Origin: an uncultured Oscillospiraceae bacterium
Lineage (GTDB): Bacteria; Bacillota; Clostridia; Oscillospirales; Oscillospiraceae
Direction: 5' to 3'
DNA length: 50,501 nucleotides
Assembly (NCBI GenBank): GCA_910584285.1
Contig: CAJTYK010000011.1
Coordinates: forward strand, 1-50,501
In this document: positions 24,130 to 31,394 of the stretch, in pieces
How positions within the stretch are numbered: position 1 is the stretch's first letter
How the letters are laid out: each line of letters opens with the position of its first letter
Made by a program: the position numbers and the translations under genes
Notes under the pieces: generated by a model
Databases searched by the model: none
Told to the model about the DNA's origin: nothing
Seen by the model: only the letters and a program-made list of their open reading frames with translations

Positions 24130-24165
24130 CGTCCCTTACCGCGCCGCGGGAAGGGACGATTTTTT
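24130..24165. terminator. GC-rich hairpin upstream of the DUF378 gene
   Basis: CGTCCCTT (24130-24137) pairs with AAGGGACG (24151-24158), with an inner CCGCG/CGCGG. A T-run follows on the plus strand, where no gene needs it; on the minus strand it is a leader hairpin. Confidence 0.45.
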
Positions 24166-24234
24166 GTCACAAAGGTAGTTTGCGCCGGGAAAAGTCCGCT
24201 ATGCTGGAAAATTTGCGCTTTTTTGAGAGAAAAC

Positions 24235-25317
24235 TTATTCCGCCGTGACGGTGCGGTTGGTGGGGATGATGCACACGTAGCTCTTGCCCACGCCCAGGGT
24301 CAGGGGGGAGCCGTCCTCGTTGAAATAGCGTAGCTGCTGGTTGGCGTCGCCCTTCTGCCAGGTGATGGGGGCCATCTTGCCGCCGCAGGCGAACCAGCCG
24401 CTGCCGGAGGACAGATCCACGGTGATCCGGCCCTTGTCGTCCACCACATTGCAGGTGGTCTGGAGCACCAGCAGGTTGGTGACCGTCACCTGGGTGTTGT
24501 CGTTGCCGTCAATGTAGGGCTGGCCGTACTCCTCCACCGCGTACTGCCCGGTGGCCGCGTCATAGCGGAACACGCCGGATTTGTAGTTGGAGAAGGGGAC
24601 GGTGACGGTGACGGCGTTCTGGCCGCCGGCGGGGGCAGCCTCCTCGGCAAAGGTCATCTCATACCGGTAGCCCTCGGTATGGGCCGCTTTTTCCTCCTTG
24701 GTGAGCATGGCCGCGATGGTCTCGCCGGAGGTGAGCAGGGAGTGCTCCACGGCGTAGTGGTGGCCCGCGATGCGATCCCGATCCCGCCAGAACGTCCCGT
24801 TCCCGCTGAAGCGTCCGTTGACCCCGTCCACGGTGAACAGGCCCAGCCGGCTTTTGGTCTCGTAGAACTCGGGGCTGGCGCCGGCGTGTATGTATACCGC
24901 GTCATGGCCCTGGGCCAGCTCCCAGTAGTATTGCCGGGCGGAGCGGACGGAGCCGATGAGCCCCACCCGCTCGGGGTGCTGGTACACCGCCAGCATCCGG
25001 GTGATGCCGCCCTCGGCCAGCACCTCATAGATGATATCCGCCTGACTGTTCCCTTGCTGGGGCAGGGCGGCCTTCAAATTGTTCAGCATAATGGCCACCG
25101 GGCGGGCGCCGGAGAGATCCTCCTGGCAGGGCAGGCCGGTGAGGGGCTCCCGGATGGGTTCCGGGGTGGGCTCCGGGGTGGGTTCCGGGGTGGCGGTGGC
25201 CTCCGGGGTGGCCGTGGGCTCGGTGGTGGGTTCGCCGGTAGGCTCGCCGGTGGTGTCGCCGCAGGCGGCCAGGAACAGGAGCAGCAGGGCGGAAAACAGA
25301 CAGATCACGCGCTTCAT
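24235..25317 (-). CDS. DUF3048 (YerB-like) lipoprotein
   Basis: 360 residues. The signal peptide ends in lipobox LAAC (C19). A low-complexity linker of Thr-Pro-Glu repeats (about 22-56) leads to the DUF3048 domain, seen in PLTGLPCQED, RPVAIMLNN, QADIIYEVLAEGGITR and RVGLIGSVRSAR. YerB-like lipoproteins have no firm function, though cell-wall binding is often suggested. The linker is encoded by short tandem repeats (25156-25250) that could vary in number by slippage. It has its own promoter, divergent from that of the next gene to the right. Confidence 0.9.
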   Translation of the reverse strand: MKRVICLFSALLLLFLAACGDTTGEPTGEPTTEPTATPEATATPEPTPEPTPEPIREPLTGLPCQEDLSGARPVAIMLNNLKAALPQQGNSQADIIYEVLAEGGITRMLAVYQHPERVGLIGSVRSARQYYWELAQGHDAVYIHAGASPEFYETKSRLGLFTVDGVNGRFSGNGTFWRDRDRIAGHHYAVEHSLLTSGETIAAMLTKEEKAAHTEGYRYEMTFAEEAAPAGGQNAVTVTVPFSNYKSGVFRYDAATGQYAVEEYGQPYIDGNDNTQVTVTNLLVLQTTCNVVDDKGRITVDLSSGSGWFACGGKMAPITWQKGDANQQLRYFNEDGSPLTLGVGKSYVCIIPTNRTVTAE

Positions 25318-25376
25318 GAAAGTCCCTCCTCAGACTCAGCGTCCAACCATAGCGGGTTGACGCAAGCGTTTCCATT

Positions 25377-25405
25377 ATTGTACCAAATTTGTCGAAGGTT
25401 GTAAA
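25377..25405 (-). promoter_or_regulatory. Promoter of the DUF3048 lipoprotein gene
   Basis: Minus strand: TTTACA (25405-25400), 17-bp spacer, TACAAT (25382-25377) with an extended TGG. Confidence 0.7.
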
Positions 25406-25470
25406 TGAGAGATTGTAGAAAAAGTCAAATGATTCCCGGAACGAAGGGGGCGGAAGGCGGGGAAACGCTC

Positions 25471-25499
25471 TTGCCATTCGTGCCGGGGTTTGCTATAAT
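25471..25499 (+). promoter_or_regulatory. Promoter of the 25580-27042 gene group
   Basis: TTGCCA (25471-25476), 17-bp spacer, TATAAT (25494-25499) with extended TGC. Confidence 0.75.
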
Positions 25500-25508
25500 A
25501 TCGGCAAA

Positions 25509-25554
25509 CGCCGTGTGGACACGGCGAGCCCTGGGCGAGTAAGCCCGATTTTTT
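25509..25554 (+). promoter_or_regulatory. Leader with two hairpins and a T-run (possible attenuator)
   Basis: Hairpin 1 is CGCCGTG / CACGGCG (25509-25515 / 25520-25526). Hairpin 2 is short (GGGC / GCCC, 25533-25536 / 25543-25546) and is followed by TTTTTT (25549-25554). The order resembles a small attenuator but fits no riboswitch I know. Confidence 0.35.
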
Positions 25555-25579
25555 GGAAAAGGAGTTGTGACGCTGCGCT

Positions 25580-26371
25580 ATGGACGCTTCTGTGCCCATA
25601 TTCCGGCAGACGCTGGCCCCCCTGGGGCTGGACGTGCCCCCCCTGGGGGAGACCCCCTTTGAGGAGCTGGCCTCCGCCTATCGGCAACGCCTTACCCCCG
25701 GGACGGGGCCCGTTCACATCGCGGGCATGACCACCATGGCCGAGTGCCGCGCCGCCCTGGCGGCGGTGCGGGAGGCGGGCTGTCCCGCACCATGGGTGAG
25801 CTGGGTGTGCGACGAGGACGGGGAATCGCCCACCCGGGTGCATATGCTGGCCGCCCTGTTTGTGGCGGAGGGGATGGGGGCCGCCGCCTTTGGCCTGAAC
25901 TGCCCGGAGGAGTGCGCCCCGGAACATTTGAAGGAGCTGGCCCAGTACGCCCGCGTTCCGCTGTTTTGGGTGGGGGCGGACGGCCTTGTGCCCTTTCCCT
26001 ACACCCCCAGCCGCCGGGATCCCGATGCCATCCCCTGCGCCACCGGCACTGCCCCCTGTTTCGTCACCCGCACCATCGACGTGGGAGAGGAGCTGGAGTG
26101 CGGCCCGGATCTGCTGGAGGACATCATCGCCGCCGAGGACGACCCGGTGGGGGCGGTGAAGATCGTGCTTCAGGAGCCGGACGATGTGGACGTATTCGCC
26201 CAGCACCAGTATGCGGTGCGGGAGGCCCTGTGCCTGTGCTCCGACGTGCCGGAGCTGCTGGAGGGGGCGCTGCGGGTGTATCAGGGCCGGGCCTTCTATG
26301 ACGGCACCGGCGGGCTGGAGCGGCCGGAGCTGGAGCGGCTGAGCCGCCTGTATGGGTTGATTGTGCTGTAA
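25580..26371 (+). CDS. Homocysteine S-methyltransferase-like protein lacking the zinc Cys pair
   Basis: 263 residues. IAGMTTMAECRAALAAVREA, then WVSWVCDEDG and AAFGLNCPEEC, recall the strands of homocysteine S-methyltransferase barrels (MetH N-terminal type), where the Asn-Cys gives one zinc ligand. The C-terminal Gly-Gly-Cys-Cys that supplies the other two ligands is absent; the protein instead ends in an acidic, helical segment. It may be an inactive or repurposed relative, so the call is tentative. The ATG lacks a close ribosome site (AAGGAG lies about 15 bp upstream) and an in-frame TGA sits 12 bp before it, so no longer start is possible. A metallopeptidase gene follows. Confidence 0.45.
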   Translation: MDASVPIFRQTLAPLGLDVPPLGETPFEELASAYRQRLTPGTGPVHIAGMTTMAECRAALAAVREAGCPAPWVSWVCDEDGESPTRVHMLAALFVAEGMGAAAFGLNCPEECAPEHLKELAQYARVPLFWVGADGLVPFPYTPSRRDPDAIPCATGTAPCFVTRTIDVGEELECGPDLLEDIIAAEDDPVGAVKIVLQEPDDVDVFAQHQYAVREALCLCSDVPELLEGALRVYQGRAFYDGTGGLERPELERLSRLYGLIVL

Positions 26372-26384
26372 GGGGGCGGAACAC

Positions 26385-26780
26385 GTGGTTTTGAGCATCG
26401 ACGAGGTAAACGACATTCTGGACGAGATCTACGACGAGTTTCCGGAGGCACTGTTCCAGGAGCTCAACGGCGGCGTGCTGCTGCTGGAGGAGGCCCTGCC
26501 CGACCCGGACGCGGGGGAGGACGTCTACATCATGGGCGAGTACTGCGTGGACGGGCTGGGCCGGTATATCAACATCTATTACGGCTCCTTTGCCGCCCTG
26601 CTCTTTGACGAGCCCCGCCGGGTGTGGGAGGAGGAGCTGCGCACCACCCTGCGCCACGAGCTGACCCATCATGTGGAAGGGCTGGCGGGGGAGCGGAGCC
26701 TGGAGTACAAGGACTCCGCCCAGCTGGACGCCCTGCGCCACGGGGAGGATTGGCTGCCGGAGGGCGAACCAATAGAGTAG
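26385..26780 (+). CDS. Small zincin-like metallopeptidase (DUF1025 type)
   Basis: 131 residues from a GTG at 26385, which follows AGGGGG; an ATG in frame (26361) lies inside the previous gene. The zinc motif is H91-E-L-T-H95 in LRHELTHHVEGLAGERSLE, and an INIYYGSF strand precedes it, as in the small cytosolic zincin family formerly called DUF1025. The family has no established substrate. It lies 13 bp after the methyltransferase-like gene and 16 bp before the TSCPD gene, so the three form one transcript. Confidence 0.8.
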   Translation: MVLSIDEVNDILDEIYDEFPEALFQELNGGVLLLEEALPDPDAGEDVYIMGEYCVDGLGRYINIYYGSFAALLFDEPRRVWEEELRTTLRHELTHHVEGLAGERSLEYKDSAQLDALRHGEDWLPEGEPIE

Positions 26781-26796
26781 AAAGGAAGAAAACGGC

Positions 26797-27042
26797 ATGG
26801 AAACCATTCAGTACACCCCCCGGGGGGTTTGTTCCCGGAAGATGGAGATCGATGTGGAGGGCGGCGTGATCCGGGCCGTCCGGGTGCTGGGGGGCTGCTC
26901 CGGCAACCTCCAGGGGCTCTCCGCCCTGCTGAGGGGGATGACGGTGGACGAGGCCGTGGCCCGGATGGAGGGCATCCGCTGTGGGATGAAGCCCACCTCC
27001 TGCCCGGATCAGCTGGCCCAGGCGCTGAAGTCCGCCCGGTAA
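26797..27042 (+). CDS. TSCPD domain-containing protein (TIGR03905 type)
   Basis: 81 residues. The pattern METIQYTPRGVCSRKMEI, then GGCSGNLQGLS, CGMKPTSCPDQLA is that of TIGR03905 TSCPD proteins, whose conserved cysteines resemble the C-terminal zinc region of class II ribonucleotide reductases. Role unknown; a metal or nucleotide-related function is only inferred. GAAAGGAAG precedes the ATG. It ends before a hairpin at 27042-27061. Confidence 0.88.
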   Translation: METIQYTPRGVCSRKMEIDVEGGVIRAVRVLGGCSGNLQGLSALLRGMTVDEAVARMEGIRCGMKPTSCPDQLAQALKSAR

Positions 27043-27061
27043 GCCCGTCAGGGGACGGGCT
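27042..27061 (+). terminator. Hairpin after the TSCPD gene
   Basis: An 8-bp stem (27042-27049 / 27054-27061) that begins at the stop codon. No T-run. A TATAAT at 27072-27077 just beyond may start the next gene, with a poor -35 box. Confidence 0.45.
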
Positions 27062-27095
27062 CCTACCTTAGTATAATGGAAAGGAATGTGAGACT

Positions 27096-27560
27096 ATGAT
27101 TTTTGCCTACGCCAACGCCGTGCCCTGCCCCTGCAAGTACCCCGCCCCCATCGAGACCGCTCTGAAGTGGCTGGCGGATCACGATCTGGCCAATATGGAG
27201 GCCGGCACCTATGAGCTCCAGGGGAAGGATCTGTACATCATGATCCAGGATTTTACCACCCAGCCCGCCGAGGTTCGCCGCCCGGAGCGTCATGACGACT
27301 ATCTGGACATCCAGTACATTGTCTCCGGAGTGGAGCGGATGGGCTATGTGCCCTACACCGGGAAGGAGGCGGTGGACGAGGATCCGGAAGGGAAGGACGT
27401 GACTTTCTATAAGGATCTGAAGGGAGAGACGTTTTTGGACGTGACCCCAGGCAGCTACTGCATCTTCTTCTCCAACGACATCCACCGTCCGGGGTGCGCC
27501 GCCGGGGAGCCCTGCGCCGTCCGCAAGGCCGTGGTAAAGATGAAGCAGAGCCTGCTGTAA
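27096..27560 (+). CDS. YhcH/YjgK/YiaL (DUF386) family protein
   Basis: 154 residues forming a small cupin-like beta barrel. ERHDDYLDIQYIVSGVERMG and PGSYCIFFSNDIHRPG carry the family's His and Glu/Asp metal ligands. Relatives (EbgC, YhcH, NanQ) help sugar processing: EbgC is the small subunit of a beta-galactosidase and NanQ has been linked to sialic acid anomer conversion. No sugar genes lie close, so the substrate is open. GGAAAGGAATGTG precedes the ATG. Confidence 0.9.
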   Translation: MIFAYANAVPCPCKYPAPIETALKWLADHDLANMEAGTYELQGKDLYIMIQDFTTQPAEVRRPERHDDYLDIQYIVSGVERMGYVPYTGKEAVDEDPEGKDVTFYKDLKGETFLDVTPGSYCIFFSNDIHRPGCAAGEPCAVRKAVVKMKQSLL

Positions 27561-27578
27561 CCTGATGATTGCGTGGAA

Positions 27579-27610
27579 GGGCCGTCCGGCGTACGCCGGA
27601 CGGCCCTTTT
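27579..27610 (+). terminator. Strong terminator after the DUF386 gene
   Basis: A 13-bp stem (27579-27591 / 27594-27606), almost one continuous palindrome, then TTTT. Confidence 0.88.
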
Positions 27611-27658
27611 GTCGCCTTGACGCTGGAAGGGGCTTCCTCCGGAGGAAACCATTTGGAC

Positions 27659-27687
27659 TTGCGGGGGCAGGCCGAAAAAGTTACAAT
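27659..27687 (+). promoter_or_regulatory. Likely promoter of the first SleB-like gene
   Basis: TTGCGG (27659-27664), 17-bp spacer, TACAAT (27682-27687). The -10 lies in GTTACA, which is followed 5 bp later by GTCATA, a degenerate form of the repeat seen at the second SleB-like gene. Confidence 0.5.
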
Positions 27688-27743
27688 TTTGTCATAACTT
27701 CCGCGACTTAGAGGGGCGGAACCACGACAAGGAGTGAACTGAG

Positions 27744-28559
27744 ATGAAGTTTGGGAAAGCGGCGGCGGGACTGGCGCTGGTTGCGGCGCTGGCCCTGCCT
27801 CTGGCCCAGCCCGCCCGAGCCCAGGGCGTGCTGTCGGTGGGCGGACAGAATCTGTGGAGCCAGGCCTCCGCCCGGCTGGTGGGGGGCGGCACCACCTACG
27901 TCTCCCTGCGGACGGTGGCGGGGCTGCTGGCCCCCAACGTCCAGGTGTCCTGGGAGGACGGCGCGGCCTGGGTGCGGGGGGAGGGCGTGGCCCTCTCGGT
28001 TCGCCCCGGGGATCAGTGGATGACAGTGAACGACCGGGCGCTGTACATACCCCACGGGGTGCTGCTGGAGAACGGGCGGACGCTGGTGCCTGTCCGGGTG
28101 CTGGCGGACGCCCTGGGCGGCACGGTGGACTGGAGCCGGGAGGGGGGTGTGATCCTGACCCCGGGCAGCGGACAGGCGGCGGCCCCGTCCTACACAGAGG
28201 AGGAGCTGTACTGGCTGTCCCGGATCATCTCGGCGGAGAGCCGGGGGGAACCCCTGCTGGGCAAGCTCGCGGTGGGGACGGTGGTGCTGAACCGGGTGGC
28301 CAGCGGGGAATTCCCGGACACCATCTACGACGTGATCTTCGACACCAAGTGGGGCGTCCAATTCCAGCCGGTGGCAAACGGCTCTGTTTATGACGACCCC
28401 ACCCAGGAGAGCGTGCTGGCGGCCAAGCTGGTACTGGAGGGGGCAAGGGCCGCCGGAAACAGTCTGTATTTTTTGGCGCCGGATTTGACGAATAACCACT
28501 GGATTATGGAGAACAGGGAATTTGTGGTAACCATTGGATGCCATTGGTTTTACCTCTGA
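27744..28559 (+). CDS. SleB-type cell wall hydrolase with copper-amine-oxidase-like N-terminal domain
   Basis: 271 residues: signal peptide (1 to about 26), a copper-amine-oxidase-like domain (about 30-140; TYVSLRTVAGLL, RTLVPVRVLADALGG) that often serves as a wall-binding module, and a Hydrolase_2/SleB domain (about 155-271). The predicted catalytic Glu is E165 in ISAESRGEP. SleB enzymes are lytic transglycosylases that open spore cortex during germination; related proteins act in vegetative walls. A paralogue follows 183 bp downstream, after a terminator and a separate promoter. AAGGAG precedes the ATG at about 9 bp. Confidence 0.9.
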   Translation: MKFGKAAAGLALVAALALPLAQPARAQGVLSVGGQNLWSQASARLVGGGTTYVSLRTVAGLLAPNVQVSWEDGAAWVRGEGVALSVRPGDQWMTVNDRALYIPHGVLLENGRTLVPVRVLADALGGTVDWSREGGVILTPGSGQAAAPSYTEEELYWLSRIISAESRGEPLLGKLAVGTVVLNRVASGEFPDTIYDVIFDTKWGVQFQPVANGSVYDDPTQESVLAAKLVLEGARAAGNSLYFLAPDLTNNHWIMENREFVVTIGCHWFYL

Positions 28560-28562
28560 GAA

Positions 28563-28586
28563 CCCATATAATGGAAATTATATGGG
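28563..28586 (+). terminator. Small perfect hairpin after the first SleB-like gene
   Basis: A 10-bp stem (28563-28572 / 28577-28586) with a GGAA tetraloop, AT-rich. Confidence 0.5.
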
Positions 28587-28617
28587 CGTTAAATAGCTAA
28601 AACTATATATTCTGTAC

Positions 28618-28655
28618 AATAGCCGAACCTCTAAATATAGGAGGTTCGGCTATTT
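28618..28655 (+). terminator. Terminator of the first SleB-like gene
   Basis: A 14-bp perfect stem (28618-28631 / 28641-28654) ending in TATTTT. Confidence 0.8.
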
Positions 28656-28671
28656 TGACCACACAAAAAGG

Positions 28672-28709
28672 TTGCAAAACAGTTTTGAATCAGTTACAAT
28701 ATGGTTACA
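28672..28709 (+). promoter_or_regulatory. Promoter of the second SleB-like gene with a WalR-like box
   Basis: TTGCAA (28672-28677), 17-bp spacer, TACAAT (28695-28700). GTTACA (28693-28698), 5 bp, GTTACA (28704-28709) covers the -10. Read on the minus strand this is TGTAAC-N5-TGTAAC, which fits the published WalR consensus (TGTWAH, N5, TGTWAH) exactly. Confidence 0.6.
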
Positions 28710-28729
28710 ATTTGAGAGCAAATTGTAAC
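28704..28729 (+). repeat. Inverted repeat just upstream of the second SleB-like ribosome site
   Basis: GTTACAATTT (28704-28713) and AAATTGTAAC (28720-28729) are perfect complements with a 6-nt loop. The repeat shares one half with the WalR-like box and ends directly before AAGGAGAG. Confidence 0.6.
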
Positions 28730-28742
28730 AAGGAGAGATTTC

Positions 28743-29657
28743 ATGAAAAAACGAGCAGTCAGTTCCTTGCTGGCCTCCCTCGCTGTCGTGAGCTTTATCC
28801 TGCCCGCGCTGGCCGCGGACGCCCCCGAATTGGAGGAGACGTCCCCCGTCAGCGTTGAGGAGACTGTTGAATGGGCCCCCTTCCAGGTGGACGGCGAGCT
28901 CCGGCAGTCTGTGGAGTACGAGAACCGCAATGGCGTCACCTATGTCACCGTGAGCTCCTTCGTGTCCATGCTGGATCCGGAGGCCATGGTGGAGGAGGAG
29001 AATGGCGCCGTGACCGTCAACGCCGCCCGGGTTTCCCAGGTGGAGGACGGGCTGGGGAACACCGCCACCGTGGTGGAGGAGACCCTGAGCCTGACGGTGC
29101 AGGCCGGCGCCTCGTATATTGTGGCCAATGGCCGCTATCTCTATGCAAAAGATGACCTCATCCTGTTGGGCGATTCCGTGGCCGCTCCCGTCCGGCTACT
29201 GGCGCGGGTGTTCAACCTGGATGTGGGCTATGATGGAGAAGTCGGCACTGTGGTGCTCAACCATATCGGGGAAGGGGCCTATCTTCTCCCCGGCGACAGC
29301 TATTACAATGGTGACACCCTCTACTGGCTGTCCCGCATCATCAACGCGGAGAGCGGCAACCAGGTTCTGGAGGGCAAGATCGCGGTGGGCAACGTGGTGA
29401 TGAACCGGGTGAACAGCCCCAAGTTCCCCGACAACATCTACGATGTGCTGTACCAGAAGAACCAGTTCAGCCCGGCCAGCAGCGGCTCCCTGAATCGCAC
29501 GCCCAATGAGGAGTCCGTCATCGCGGCCAAGCTGGTGCTGGATGGGACGCAGGTGGTTCCCACCGCCCTGTTCTTCAGCCGGGCGGGCCTGTCCTGCTAC
29601 GCCTCCCGCAACCGGCCCTATGTCACGACCATCGGAGAGCACGCGTTTTACGCCTGA
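28743..29657 (+). CDS. Second SleB-type cell wall hydrolase (paralogue)
   Basis: 304 residues with a signal peptide (1 to about 25), a copper-amine-oxidase-like domain (about 45-175) and a SleB/Hydrolase_2 domain (about 190-304) whose catalytic Glu is E203 in INAESGNQ. It shares layout and many motifs with the gene 183 bp upstream (YWLSRII, AVG.VV.NRV, FPD.IYDV, EESV.AAKLVL), so the two are tandem paralogues that have diverged. Here the hydrolase domain keeps the canonical FSPASSGS segment. Its promoter carries a WalR-like box, which fits a role in wall growth rather than only germination. Confidence 0.9.
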   Translation: MKKRAVSSLLASLAVVSFILPALAADAPELEETSPVSVEETVEWAPFQVDGELRQSVEYENRNGVTYVTVSSFVSMLDPEAMVEEENGAVTVNAARVSQVEDGLGNTATVVEETLSLTVQAGASYIVANGRYLYAKDDLILLGDSVAAPVRLLARVFNLDVGYDGEVGTVVLNHIGEGAYLLPGDSYYNGDTLYWLSRIINAESGNQVLEGKIAVGNVVMNRVNSPKFPDNIYDVLYQKNQFSPASSGSLNRTPNEESVIAAKLVLDGTQVVPTALFFSRAGLSCYASRNRPYVTTIGEHAFYA

Positions 29658-29670
29658 GAAGCAAGGAACA

Positions 29671-29704
29671 GAGCACGGCGGCCTTTTGGCTGCCGTGCTC
29701 TTTT
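29671..29704 (+). terminator. Terminator of the second SleB-like gene
   Basis: A 9-bp stem (29671-29679 / 29692-29700), extended inside, followed by TTTT. Confidence 0.85.
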
Positions 29705-29766
29705 ATGCCGCCACTGTGCGGTCTGGCGCAGGCCATCTCATATCCGCCGGCCCTTCCGGCGCAAAA

Positions 29767-29807
29767 CACCCCCGCAGGCCGCCGGCCCGCGGGGGTGCGT
29801 TTTTTTG
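29767..29807. terminator. Bidirectional terminator between the SleB and symporter genes
   Basis: Stem 29767-29775 / 29789-29797 with a T-run (29800-29806) on the plus side and TTTT on the minus side, close to the symporter stop codon. Confidence 0.75.
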
Positions 29808-29817
29808 ACACTGGAGG

Positions 29818-31317
29818 TTACCGCTCCCCGGCCCTTATCGCCGCGGCAGCCTCCCTCTGGATGTCCTCAAAGTTGGACAGCATAGGCTCCACATCCCTGC
29901 CCCGGAGCTTGCGGTCCACGTAGTTTCTGGTGACGGCGATGACCACTGGGGACAGCACCAGCACTCCCACCAGGTTGGGCAGCATCATCATGCCGTTGAG
30001 GGTGTCGGCGATGTCCCAGGCCAGGTTTTCCCCCATCACCGCGCCGCCGAAGGTGGCCAGCACAAAGACCGCCTGATACACCTTCGTAATTTTTTCCCCG
30101 AATAAAAACTCACAGGCTTTGCTGCCGTAGTGGCTCCAGCCCAGGCAGGTGGAGAAGGCAAACAGCATGACGGATACGGCCACAAAGGCGGCCCCGGCGA
30201 AGCCGAAGTGCATGGAGAACACAGTGCCCACCAGGTTGGCGCCGCTCAGATCCACGCCGTTGTAGACCGCCATGGTGACCCCGGTCTCCAGATCCACCAG
30301 CCCGGAGGACAGTACGGAGAAGGCGGTGAGGGTGCACACGATGATGGTGTCGGCAAACACCTCGAAGATGCCCCACATACCCTGGCGCACCGGCTCCTTC
30401 ACGTTGGAGCTGGAGTTGGCCATGACGGAGGAGCCAAGGCCCGCCTCGTTGGAGAACACGCCCCGCTTCATGCCCTGCTCGATGGCCAGCTTCATCACGG
30501 TGCCCGCGGCGCCGCCGGCGGCGGCCTCCAGGGAGAAGGCGCGGCTGAAGATGGCCTTGAACACCGGGCCGATCATGGAGATGTTGAGGCAGAAGATGGC
30601 GATGGAGCCGACGATATACAAAATGACCATGAAGGGCACAATCTTCTCGGTGACAGAGGCGATGCGCTTCAGCCCCCCCAGGATCACCAGACCGGACAGG
30701 ATGACAATGACAAGGCCGGTGACCCAGGTGGGGACGCCGAATACCGAGCGCATGTTGCCGGAGATAGAGTTGATCTGAGTCATGTTCCCGATGCCAAAGG
30801 AGGCCAGGAAGCACAGCACGGAGAACAGCACTGCCAGTACCATACCCAGGCCTTTGCAGCCCTTTTTGGAGCCCAGGCCGTCCCGGAGGTAGTACATGGC
30901 CCCGCCGGACCACTCCCCGGCAGAGTTTCTCCGGCGATAGAAGATGCCCAGCACATTTTCTGCGTAGCTGGTCATCATGCCGAAAAAGGCGATGAGCCAC
31001 ATCCAGAACACGGCCCCGGGACCGCCCGTGATGATGGCCCCCGCCACCCCTACGATGTTGCCCGTGCCCACGGTGGCCGCCAGGGCGGTGCACAGGGACT
31101 GGAACTGGGAGATGGACTGATCCTCGGTGTGGGCGGACACGTCCTTGTGGAAGATGGAGCCAATGGTTTGCTTCATCCAGTGGCCGAAGTGGCTGATCTG
31201 GAAGAATTTCGTGCGGCAGGTCATGAACACGCCCACAAAGGCCAGCAGAATCAGCGCGGGCCAGCCCCAGACGATGTTGTTTATCGCTGAGTTGATCTTG
31301 GCGACGGTCTCAAGCAT
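29818..31317 (-). CDS. Alanine/glycine:cation symporter (AGCS family)
   Basis: A 499-residue transporter with about 11 spans that imports alanine or glycine with sodium or protons. Family signatures include AATVGTGNIVGVAGAI near residue 80, GGPGAVFWMW, and ENVLGIFYRRR. The N-terminal span and the GVFSNEAGLGSS segment near residue 290 are typical. It is transcribed alone from a promoter at 31351-31379; I see no glycine riboswitch in the 77-bp leader. It lies downstream of gatB but separated from it by that promoter. Confidence 0.95.
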   Translation of the reverse strand: MLETVAKINSAINNIVWGWPALILLAFVGVFMTCRTKFFQISHFGHWMKQTIGSIFHKDVSAHTEDQSISQFQSLCTALAATVGTGNIVGVAGAIITGGPGAVFWMWLIAFFGMMTSYAENVLGIFYRRRNSAGEWSGGAMYYLRDGLGSKKGCKGLGMVLAVLFSVLCFLASFGIGNMTQINSISGNMRSVFGVPTWVTGLVIVILSGLVILGGLKRIASVTEKIVPFMVILYIVGSIAIFCLNISMIGPVFKAIFSRAFSLEAAAGGAAGTVMKLAIEQGMKRGVFSNEAGLGSSVMANSSSNVKEPVRQGMWGIFEVFADTIIVCTLTAFSVLSSGLVDLETGVTMAVYNGVDLSGANLVGTVFSMHFGFAGAAFVAVSVMLFAFSTCLGWSHYGSKACEFLFGEKITKVYQAVFVLATFGGAVMGENLAWDIADTLNGMMMLPNLVGVLVLSPVVIAVTRNYVDRKLRGRDVEPMLSNFEDIQREAAAAIRAGER

Positions 31318-31350
31318 AACGGTTCCCCTCTTTTCTCGTGTTTCCCCAGC

Positions 31351-31379
31351 AGTATATAATAAAATGAGCTGAAATACAA
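31351..31379 (-). promoter_or_regulatory. Promoter of the AGCS symporter gene
   Basis: Minus strand: TTGTAT (31379-31374), 17-bp spacer, TATACT (31356-31351); GAGGGGA precedes the start codon. Confidence 0.7.
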
Positions 31380-31394
31380 GAAAGAAATCGGAAT

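Noticed and set aside
25156..25250. Short tandem repeats as a possible CRISPR or regulatory array
   Set aside because: They encode the Thr-Pro-Glu linker of a lipoprotein; the period is too short and no spacers exist.
31318..31394. Glycine riboswitch upstream of the AGCS symporter
   Set aside because: The leader is too short and has no glycine aptamer core.
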